A stretch of 64,000 nt of DNA, from positions 434,001 through 498,000 of the forward strand of contig NZ_JARHTP010000006.1 of assembly GCF_029223485.1 (NCBI RefSeq), in the 5' to 3' direction. Positions 58,241 to 64,000 of this stretch are shown piece after piece. Under the pieces are notes generated by a model. That model was not told where the DNA came from. It did no database searches and saw only the letters and a list, made by a program, of their open reading frames with translations. This DNA is from Streptomyces coacervatus. Its GTDB lineage: Bacteria; Actinomycetota; Actinomycetes; Streptomycetales; Streptomycetaceae. Each line of letters begins with the position of its first letter. Position 1 is the stretch's first letter. The position numbers and the translations under genes are program-made.

Positions 58241-59388
58241 CAGACGACCCCCTTGGGCTCCCTGGGCAGGCCGAGCACACGCTCGGCGATGATCGTGCGC
58301 TGGACCTGGTCCGAACCGCCGTAGATCGTGTCGGCCCGGGAGAACAGGAACAGGTGCTGCAACGAGTCGAGTTCGTACGGAGTCGCAGGCGACCAGTCCA
58401 CCGGCCCGACCCCCGCCGCGGGCCCCCGCACCTGCATCGCCAGCTCCCCGAGCCGCTGATGCCAGCCGCCCCACAGCAACTTGGCCACACTGGACGCCCC
58501 GGCATTCCCCGAACTCCCCAACGTCCGCAGGGCGTTCCACCGCATGGCCCGCAGCTCGGCCCACTGCCGCACGAGCCGCTCCCGTACGACGGCATCCCGC
58601 ACGGCCCCGGACGCGACGGCCGCCCGTACGACCCTCTCCAACTCCTCCGCGAACCCGATCTGCTGGGCCAGCGTGGAAACCCCCCGCTCGAACCCGAGCA
58701 GGCTCATCGCGACCTTCCAGCCACCCCCCTCGCCCCCGACGACATGCTCCACGCGCGCGCGTGCCCCGTCGAAGAACACCTCGTTGAAGTCGCTGGTCCC
58801 GGTCAACTGCCGGATGGGCCGGACCTCGATCCGCCCCGGCTGGTCCATGGGGACGAGAAGAAAGCTCAGCCCGTGGTGACGGCGGGATCCGGGTTCCGTA
58901 CGGGCAAGTACGAAGCACCAGTCGGCATCGTGGGCCAGCGAGGTCCAGATCTTCTGCCCGGTGATCCGATAGCCCGCCCCCTCACGCACGGCCGCCGTCC
59001 GAACCCCGGCAAGATCCGACCCCGCCCCCGGCTCGCTGTACCCCTGACACCAGAGCTCGTCACCGGCAGCAACCGGAGGAAGGAAGCGGGACTTCTGCGA
59101 CTCCGTCCCATGGGCGAGGAGGGTAGGGGCAAGCAGCTTCTCCCCGATATGCCCCGAGCGCGGCGGCGCCCCCGACCGCGCGTACTCCTCGGCCCAGACG
59201 ACTTGTTGGGTGAGCGTGGCGCTCCGATTGCCATATCCGCTTTCGCCCCACCCGAGCCCGATCCACCCCGCCTTGCCCAAGGTGCGCTCCCAGACACGCC
59301 GATCCTGCCCGCCCTCGGCGTGCTCGGAGAGCCACGCCCTCGCTTCCGCACGGAACGCTTCGTCCTGAGCACTGAACCCGAAATCCAC
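58240..59388 (-). CDS. acyl-CoA dehydrogenase
   Basis: A 382-residue acyl-CoA dehydrogenase. It starts DFGFSAQDEAFRAEARAWLSEH, contains CQGYSEPGAGSDLAGVRTAA (FAD/substrate region), KIWTSLAHDADWCFVLARTEP, the domain linker and the C-terminal YGGSDQVQRTIIAERVLGLPRE (FAD-binding and dimer region). GTG 59388 is preceded by GAGGAG. It overlaps the alcohol dehydrogenase gene downstream. A degenerate operator-like sequence and a dispersed repeat lie in its leader. The substrate is unknown. Confidence 0.9.
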   Translation of the reverse strand: MDFGFSAQDEAFRAEARAWLSEHAEGGQDRRVWERTLGKAGWIGLGWGESGYGNRSATLTQQVVWAEEYARSGAPPRSGHIGEKLLAPTLLAHGTESQKSRFLPPVAAGDELWCQGYSEPGAGSDLAGVRTAAVREGAGYRITGQKIWTSLAHDADWCFVLARTEPGSRRHHGLSFLLVPMDQPGRIEVRPIRQLTGTSDFNEVFFDGARARVEHVVGGEGGGWKVAMSLLGFERGVSTLAQQIGFAEELERVVRAAVASGAVRDAVVRERLVRQWAELRAMRWNALRTLGSSGNAGASSVAKLLWGGWHQRLGELAMQVRGPAAGVGPVDWSPATPYELDSLQHLFLFSRADTIYGGSDQVQRTIIAERVLGLPREPKGVV

Positions 59389-59425
59389 GGGGCCTCCTCA
59401 TGCCGCCGTCAGCTGCAGCACCGTC

Positions 59426-59470
59426 AGGGGCGCGGGGAACTGCGCGACCAGCCACAGCAAACCCGCACCC
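59426..59470 (+). repeat. dispersed Streptomyces repeat, copy 2
   Basis: AGGGGCGCGGGGAACTGCGC, then GACCAGCCAC and ACCCGCACC, lies between the SDR and the acyl-CoA dehydrogenase genes. Confidence 0.85.
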
Positions 59471-59497
59471 GCCACACAAACCGCATACCCCGAGCTT

Positions 59498-60409
59498 TTA
59501 GGCATTCGGCCTGTCGCCCCGCGCAGCGGCCCTCTCCATGGCCTCCAGCCGCGACAGCAGCGGCATCGGATCCACCCCCACCGACCCCGGCAAAAACTCC
59601 GCAATCATCTCCGGCGTCCACCCGCCGGAGGCATACGCAGCGCGAAGCTCCCGCGGCTGCCCCCAAACCGCCAGCTTCGGCCCGGCAATCGTGTACACCT
59701 GCCCGGTGATCCCCTGCTCCCGCGCCTTGTCCGACAGCAGATACACGACCAGGGCGGCCACATCCTCCGGCTCCCCGATCTCCGTCAGCTCCACAGGAAC
59801 ATTCGCCGACATCCGCGTACGAGCGACGGGCGCCACCGCATTGGCGCTGACCCCGTACTTGTTCAGCCCCAGCGCGGCGCTCCGCACGAGCGAGATGATC
59901 CCGCCCTTGGCCGCGCTGTAGTTGGCCTGCGAGACCGACCCCTGATGGTTGCCGCTGGTGAACCCGATCAAGGTCCCGACCCGCTGCCGGCGCATCACCG
60001 CGGCGGCGGCCCGGAAGACGGTGAAGGTGCCCTTCAGATGAGTGGCCACGACCGGGTCCCACTCCTCCTCGGACATGTTGAACAGCATCCGCTCACGCAG
60101 GATCCCGGCGACGCACACCACACCGTCGAGCCGTCCGTACGACGAGACCGCGACGTCGACCACCCGCTGTCCGCCCGCCATGGTCGACACGTCGTCGGCC
60201 ACCGCGACCGCGTCCCCGCCCGCCGCCTCAATCTCCTTGACGACGGCCTCGGCGACCTCGCTCGACGGGGACGCACCTTCCACCGACACCCCGTAGTCGT
60301 TGACGACGACCTTCGCCCCCTCGGCCGCCGCACCCAGCGCGACCGCCCGCCCGATACCGCGCCCTGCACCCGTCACGGCGACGACCTTGCCTGCCAAGAA
60401 GTTCCCCAC
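59498..60409 (-). CDS. SDR-family oxidoreductase, MFE/3-hydroxyacyl-CoA-dehydrogenase-like
   Basis: A 303-residue short-chain dehydrogenase. VTGAGRGIGRAVALGAAAEGAKVVVNDYG holds the NAD site, followed by VCVAGILRERMLFNMSEEEWDPVVATHLKGTF, the Ser then YSAAKGG (catalytic Tyr/Lys) and VARTRMSANVP. The longer-than-usual insert between residues 40 and 60 and the GILRERML motif resemble peroxisomal-type multifunctional and ChsB1/Hsd4A-like hydroxyacyl-CoA dehydrogenases. GTG 60409 has GGAAGGGG upstream. It leads an operon with the acyl-CoA and alcohol dehydrogenases, behind an operator. Confidence 0.88.
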   Translation of the reverse strand: MGNFLAGKVVAVTGAGRGIGRAVALGAAAEGAKVVVNDYGVSVEGASPSSEVAEAVVKEIEAAGGDAVAVADDVSTMAGGQRVVDVAVSSYGRLDGVVCVAGILRERMLFNMSEEEWDPVVATHLKGTFTVFRAAAAVMRRQRVGTLIGFTSGNHQGSVSQANYSAAKGGIISLVRSAALGLNKYGVSANAVAPVARTRMSANVPVELTEIGEPEDVAALVVYLLSDKAREQGITGQVYTIAGPKLAVWGQPRELRAAYASGGWTPEMIAEFLPGSVGVDPMPLLSRLEAMERAAARGDRPNA

Positions 60410-60431
60410 GTCCGGCCCCTTCCCGCGGTTT

Positions 60432-60446
60432 CTGACGGACCGTTAG
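60432..60446. promoter_or_regulatory. operator in SDR/cyclase divergent promoter
   Basis: CTGACGGACCGTTAG has one mismatch in the right arm. It lies between divergent starts at 60409 and 60494, with a further half site CGTCAG at 60458-60463. Confidence 0.68.
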
Positions 60447-60493
60447 ATTTTATGACCCGTCAGATACCTGGAGACAAGCCCCGGGGAGAGCCG

Positions 60494-61429
60494 ATGTCGC
60501 TGCCCACACTTCATCCGGCGTTTTATGAGATCGCCAAGCGCGTGAACAACTGGGGCCGTTGGGGCGCCGACGACGAGATCGGCACCCTCAACCTGATCAC
60601 CGACGAGGTCGTACGCGAGGCCGCCGCGACCGTCCGCACGGGCCGCCGCGTCCCCCTCGCCCTGCCCCTGAAGCAGGACGGCGTGCAGACCGGGATGATC
60701 CCGGGGCGGGTCAATCCGCTGCACGCGATGGTGCAGATCAACCAGGAGCTGTTCGGCCCGGGAACAGTGGCATGCAGCGACGACGCCGTGACCATGGGGC
60801 TGCAGGCCGCCACCCACTGGGACGCGTTGACCCATGTCTCGCACTCGGGGCGGCTCTACAACGGCCGCCCGGCCGGCACCATCACCCCGCACGGCGGCGC
60901 CGAGTTCAGCGGCATCGACAAGGCGCGGCACCTCGTCTCACGCGGCGTGCTGCTGGACGTGGCACGCGCGCGTGGCGTCGACCGGCTGGAGGGCGGGCAC
61001 GCGGTCACCCCAGAAGACCTGGAGGCCGCCGAGGAATTGGCCGGTACGCGCGTGCGTGCCGGCGACGTCGTGCTCGTGCGGACCGGGCAGATCCAGGTCT
61101 ACCTCGCCGGGGACAAGCACGCGTACGGCTATCCCTCGCCGGGTCTGTCGATCCGCACCCCGGAGTGGTTCCACGCGCGCGATGTCGCCGCCGTCGCGAA
61201 CGACACCCTCACCTTCGAGATCTTTCCGCCCGAGATCGAGGATCTGTGGCTGCCCGTACACGCGCTCGACCTGGTGGAAATGGGGATGCTGCAGGGCCAG
61301 AACTGGAATCTCGAAGAGTTGTCCACAGCCTGTGGAGAAGCGGGGAGGTTTGCGTTCCTGCTGTCGGCGATGCCCGAGCCCTTCGTCGGTGCGACGGGGA
61401 CTCCGGTGGCCCCCGTCGCCGTCCTGTGA
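60494..61429 (+). CDS. cyclase family protein (kynurenine-formamidase-like)
   Basis: A 311-residue metal-dependent hydrolase of the cyclase/KynB fold. ATHWDALTHVSHSG near residue 112 corresponds to the metal-binding HxGTH-type motif (His-x-Asp-x-x-x-His), with downstream GVLLDVARARGV, TPEDLEAAEELAG and FEIFPPEIEDLWLPVHALDLVEMGM. Members open rings or hydrolyse formyl groups and may act on cyclic intermediates. The ATG at 60494 has GGGGAGAG upstream. It is divergent from the SDR operon across one operator. Confidence 0.88.
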   Translation: MSLPTLHPAFYEIAKRVNNWGRWGADDEIGTLNLITDEVVREAAATVRTGRRVPLALPLKQDGVQTGMIPGRVNPLHAMVQINQELFGPGTVACSDDAVTMGLQAATHWDALTHVSHSGRLYNGRPAGTITPHGGAEFSGIDKARHLVSRGVLLDVARARGVDRLEGGHAVTPEDLEAAEELAGTRVRAGDVVLVRTGQIQVYLAGDKHAYGYPSPGLSIRTPEWFHARDVAAVANDTLTFEIFPPEIEDLWLPVHALDLVEMGMLQGQNWNLEELSTACGEAGRFAFLLSAMPEPFVGATGTPVAPVAVL

Positions 61430-61806
61430 GGGCCGTCGGCCGGCGGCGCGGTGCTCCCGCCCCGAGCACGGCACCACGCGCCGCCGACCGACTCCGGCGC
61501 ACCCGCCCCGGCTCCTCCTGGCCCTGAGGGAGCCGACGCCGAATCACGACTCGCACTCGTCGAGGGCTCCCGTCACCGAAGCCCTCGTCGTCCCCTCACG
61601 GCGAATCGCTGACCACAAGCGTGACCAAACGGACACGATGCGTCAACGCCCGTACGGGGATTTATTACTTAAGCCCAATTTGTCACGGGCGCGCACGGAA
61701 GCACATCCCGGCGCATCACCTCAGCCGACCACGGCATGACAGCGGTTTCTGCGACCGTGCACCGAAGCTGACGAATCCTCGGAGATCTTCGGCACCCGTG
61801 CGCCGG
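61430..61806. other. 377-base region between convergent genes
   Basis: It holds the strong hairpin at 61435-61492, then about 300 bases without a credible gene, including a short AT-rich stretch (61661-61681, TTTATTACTTAAG). Open frames here lack ribosome sites and family features. The AT-rich part is unusual in this genome, but I cannot assign it. Confidence 0.5.
61435..61492. terminator. long hairpin terminator after the cyclase gene
   Basis: CGGCGGCGCG with GTGCTC pairs with GAGCAC and CGCGCCGCCG, leaving a small internal bulge, 5 bases after the stop. Confidence 0.75.
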
Positions 61807-62283
61807 TCACACCGCCTCGAACGCCAGCCCCTCGTAAGCCGATGCGCCGCCCACGCAGGCCTCCGCGGCCCCGCGAGTCCCTGCGCAGCGGTCGAGTTCG
61901 CACCAGATGCGCTTGCCGGCACCCTCGGGACTCCAGCCCCAGCGGTCGGCAAGACCGTCGACGAGGGCGAGGCCGCGGCCGCCGGTCGCGTCGCCGTCGG
62001 CACATCGGGGCACGGGGGCCCGGTCGCTGGCGTCGGCCACTTCGAGGCGGACGGTGACCGACTCGGCGCCCACGCCGGGCAGGGAGAGCCGCAGAACGGC
62101 CGGACAGCCGGTGTGCACAACGGCGTTGGTGACCAGTTCGGAGACGAGCAGGATCAGCGTCTCGGCGAGCGGCTCGTCGGCCTCTATCCCGGACCCGGCG
62201 AGGCGCGACCGCGCCCACCTCCGGGCTCGCCCCACCTCAGCGGGGTCGGGCCGGACTTCCAGCTGCACCTGAAGCACCTGCAC
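61807..62283 (-). CDS. HATPase_c-type ATP-binding protein (anti-sigma-factor-like)
   Basis: A 158-residue GHKL ATPase-domain protein. N box LILLVSELVTNAVVHTG at about 42-58, the G1-like EVADASDRAPVP near 80 and GGRGLALVDGLADRWGW near 101-117. It is the second protein of this type in the window (the other at 34601), but it stands alone here, without an HTH/DUF5753 or DUF397 partner. GTG 62283 is weakly supported as the start. Function unknown; related proteins bind sigma factors or antagonists. Confidence 0.82.
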   Translation of the reverse strand: MQVLQVQLEVRPDPAEVGRARRWARSRLAGSGIEADEPLAETLILLVSELVTNAVVHTGCPAVLRLSLPGVGAESVTVRLEVADASDRAPVPRCADGDATGGRGLALVDGLADRWGWSPEGAGKRIWCELDRCAGTRGAAEACVGGASAYEGLAFEAV

Positions 62284-62755
62284 CGCTCACACCATCCGAA
62301 CCGGCGGACACATGACCTCGCGCCACGCGCGCACCGCAACGAGGGCCACGATCGTAGCCATTTTCTGCATGACCAGGACAACGGCCAGTACAGAGCCCAG
62401 AGCAAGGGTCACGGAACGTGAATCCCTTAAGAGACAGCATGGTTGACGTACAGTCACGCCAACAAGCGCTTCGGGCATATTCCAGCGCGAAGGAGTACCC
62501 GTGCGGCATACTGTGCGACGCTCATTGCGGGGACTCGAACAGGCCAGTTCCGGCATCACCCCGGGGGCAACACCGGCACGGCTCGTGCTCGGAACCACTC
62601 GCATCCCACAGAAGGTACCGGAGCCGGACGCCGACTCCAGGACGTGACGGGTCACGCCTAGGACACAACCCGATATCAACGCTCCGTAATTCCGGTATGC
62701 CACAATCCGCGACAACTGCGAGGGCGGCTTCCGCGACATCCCAGGCCGGCACCGC
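62284..62755. other. 472-base region without a firm gene
   Basis: This lies between the HATPase and acyl-CoA dehydrogenase genes. A possible 48-codon ORF at 62501-62647 (GTG, AAGGAG 5 bases upstream) ends before the acyl-CoA dehydrogenase; its product (RHTVRRSLRGLEQASSGITP onward) matches no family I know. The rest shows no features; the track of opposite-strand open frames here lacks coding signs. Confidence 0.5.
62501..62647 (+). CDS. possible small ORF, low confidence
   Basis: A 48-residue candidate with GTG start and a well-placed AAGGAG. The basic N-terminus RHTVRRSLRG and the neutral remainder give no family. It may be a chance ORF or a remnant of a regulator. Confidence 0.25.
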   Translation: MRHTVRRSLRGLEQASSGITPGATPARLVLGTTRIPQKVPEPDADSRT

Positions 62756-63661
62756 TCAGGCCACCAGATCGGCCGCGAGCAGCTCCTCACTCTCCGTAGT
62801 CCCGCCGCCACGTTGCGCCCGCACCCACGCCCGCTTCAGATGCAGCTGCACCTCGCATTCCCAGGTGAAGCCCATGCCGCCGTGCACCTGGAGGCAGTCG
62901 CGGGCACCGCGCACGGCGGCCTCGTCGGCGAGCAGCCGGGCCGCGGCGATGTCGGCCGGGTCGGCGGTGACGGCCGCCGCGTACACCGCGGCGCGGGCCA
63001 CCTCGACGCGCACCAGCATCTGCGCGCACAGATGCTTCACGGCCTGGAAGGCCCCGATCGGCTGCCCGAACTGCTCGCGCGTCCGGGCGTGTTGCACGGC
63101 CGACTCACACACGCGCGTGGCGGTACCCAACTGCTCGGCGGCGGTCAACAGCACGGCCACGGGGTCGGTACGGCTCGGCGCGGGCACCCGGTGCAGCGGC
63201 GTCAACGGATCCACCGAACGCAGCGGTACGGCCCCCTCGGCGCCCGGCCGTACGACGTCGGCCTCCGCCAGCCACTCCACGAGCCGCCCGTCCACGGCGG
63301 CCACGACGACCTCCCCCGCGGCCGCACCGGGCACCTCCCCGGCAGCGAGATGCGTCGCCACCAGCGGCCCCGGCACGAGTGCCCACCCCGCCTCCTCGAA
63401 CACCAACACGGCTTCGGGCAGCCCGAGTCCGGCCCCTCCGTCGGCTTCGGGCAGTCGTAGGGAGAAGAGCCCCAGCTCTCCGAGGGTGCGCCACAGGACC
63501 CGGTCGAGACGGGGCTGGTAAGCGCCGGGTCCTGCAGTGCCGTTCAGGGGCGCGGGGAACTGCGCGACAAGCCACGACGGACCCGCAGACAACCGACGAC
63601 CCACCACATCCCGCACGGCCGCCTGCAACGCCCGTTGCTCCTCCGTAAGTTGAAACCGCAC
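62756..63661 (-). CDS. acyl-CoA dehydrogenase subunit with in-frame dispersed-repeat insert
   Basis: A 301-residue acyl-CoA dehydrogenase-like protein, shorter than the full enzymes. N-terminal helix FQLTEEQRALQAAVRDVVGRRL is followed by an insert of about 22 residues (SWLVAQFPAPL and around, 63546-63590 region) encoded by the dispersed repeat; then DRVLWRTLGELGLFSLRLPEADGG resumes the family pattern. C-terminal TREQFGQPIGAFQAVKHLCAQ and QVHGGMGFTWECEVQLHLKRAW are normal. Small paired subunits of this kind form alpha2beta2 enzymes in steroid-type pathways. It starts GTG three bases after the upstream acyl-CoA dehydrogenase stop. Confidence 0.87.
   Translation of the reverse strand: MRFQLTEEQRALQAAVRDVVGRRLSAGPSWLVAQFPAPLNGTAGPGAYQPRLDRVLWRTLGELGLFSLRLPEADGGAGLGLPEAVLVFEEAGWALVPGPLVATHLAAGEVPGAAAGEVVVAAVDGRLVEWLAEADVVRPGAEGAVPLRSVDPLTPLHRVPAPSRTDPVAVLLTAAEQLGTATRVCESAVQHARTREQFGQPIGAFQAVKHLCAQMLVRVEVARAAVYAAAVTADPADIAAARLLADEAAVRGARDCLQVHGGMGFTWECEVQLHLKRAWVRAQRGGGTTESEELLAADLVA
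63546..63590 (+). repeat. dispersed Streptomyces repeat, copy 3 (inside a gene)
   Basis: AGGGGCGCGGGGAACTGCGC, then GACAAGCCAC and an ACCCGCAG tail; same orientation as copies 1 and 2, but lying in frame inside an acyl-CoA dehydrogenase gene. Confidence 0.85.
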
Positions 63662-63664
63662 CGC

Positions 63665-64000
63665 TCACCTCCCCTTCGGCAACCCAAGAATCCGCTCAGC
63701 CACGATGTTCTGCTGAATCTGCGAGGTACCGGCCGCGATGGTGTACGACAGCGACGACAACCGATCAAGCATCCAGGGCGAGCCCAGATCAAGGGCTCCC
63801 GGCCCCAAAACCTCCGCCGCGGCGTCGTACAACTCCTGCCGAGCATGCGAATACCGCAGTTTGAAAACCGAACCCCCGACTCCCGGGACCCCGGAACTGC
63901 CCTCCGCCTCGCTCACGTTCCACTGGATCAACCGCCACAGCCCCCGGAACTCCGCATTCAGCCTCCCGAGGCGGCGCCGGAGCACCGGATCGTCCCAGCG
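63665..64000 (-). CDS. acyl-CoA dehydrogenase, C-terminal fragment
   Basis: The gene continues beyond the right edge. The visible 111 residues are the C-terminal helical domain: RLGRLNAEFRGLWRLIQWNVSEAEG, GGSVFKLRYSHARQELYDAAAEVLG and the FAD/dimer motif SYTIAAGTSQIQQNIVAERILGLPKGR. It precedes the shorter subunit gene by 3 bases, so the two likely form a heteromeric enzyme. The promoter is outside the window. Confidence 0.85.
   Translation of the reverse strand, partial: RWDDPVLRRRLGRLNAEFRGLWRLIQWNVSEAEGSSGVPGVGGSVFKLRYSHARQELYDAAAEVLGPGALDLGSPWMLDRLSSLSYTIAAGTSQIQQNIVAERILGLPKGR

Noticed and set aside
60449..60463. Second full operator in the SDR/cyclase promoter
   Set aside because: Only the half CGTCAG is present; the left arm TTTATG does not match, so it is noted as a half site only.
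62287..62811. Minus-strand ORF of 174 codons
   Set aside because: It overlaps the acyl-CoA dehydrogenase in another frame, has no ribosome site and no recognisable domain.

Overview
The window reads as Streptomyces chromosome: very high G+C with G/C-rich third codon positions, frequent GTG/TTG starts, GTGA or ATGA gene overlaps, SARP/AfsR-type regulation, paired DUF5753/DUF397 genes, F420-type (LLM and DUF385) enzymes, and two dispersed repeats familiar from Streptomyces genomes. The firmest anchor is the afsR-afsS-afsK locus (11.0-21.1 kb), recognised from the AfsR architecture, the adjacent ENHAG-repeat peptide and a kinase/PQQ protein with the AfsK activation loop. No tRNA, rRNA, CRISPR array, prophage or insertion sequence was seen.

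Layout. 0-3.3 kb: end of a hypothetical protein, M14 carboxypeptidase, DUF385 protein, alpha/beta hydrolase. 3.3-10.8 kb: catabolic genes on the minus strand (ALDH, D-aminoacylase-like amidohydrolase, two LLM oxidoreductases, SDR, amidohydrolase). 11-21 kb: afsR-afsS, then a divergent catabolic block (FadD3-like ligase; Ltp2-like aldolase, DUF35, crotonase), then afsK. 21-28 kb: VOC protein, TetR, Lrp/LysE pair, small secreted protein, acyl-CoA dehydrogenase and thiolase-like genes, DUF1330 protein. 28-36.3 kb: accessory region with WXG100-like proteins, a triplicated small membrane protein, and several HTH/DUF5753, DUF397 and HATPase genes. 36.3-39.3 kb: PNPOx-like protein, two GNATs, DUF35-DoxX pair. 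39.5-44.2 kb: Tat-exported subtype-B-tannase-like hydrolase, flavin monooxygenase, amine oxidase. 44.3-48.1 kb: NDP-forming acyl-CoA synthetase, crotonase, HsaB-like flavin reductase. 48-53.2 kb: GT-C membrane protein and a lactococcin-972-type bacteriocin operon. 53.2-57 kb: two MFS transporters around a GlxA/AraC regulator. 57-64 kb: zinc alcohol dehydrogenase, acyl-CoA dehydrogenases, SDR, cyclase-family enzyme, HATPase protein.

How it fits together. A palindrome, CTGACG-N3-CGTCAG with small variations, lies upstream of most of the catabolic transcription units (ten copies at eight places; two promoters carry pairs). It ties together a dispersed regulon of acyl-CoA ligases, acyl-CoA dehydrogenases, crotonases, thiolase/aldolase-like proteins with DUF35 partners, SDRs, F420-type oxidoreductases, an HsaB-like reductase and a cyclase. 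The family mix resembles actinobacterial steroid or polycyclic-isoprenoid catabolism, but the substrate is not established. This regulon surrounds and is interleaved with the afsKRS signalling genes. The other notable systems are the lactococcin-972-like operon, the WXG100/small-membrane-protein cluster and several short tandem repeats whose unit lengths are multiples of three.
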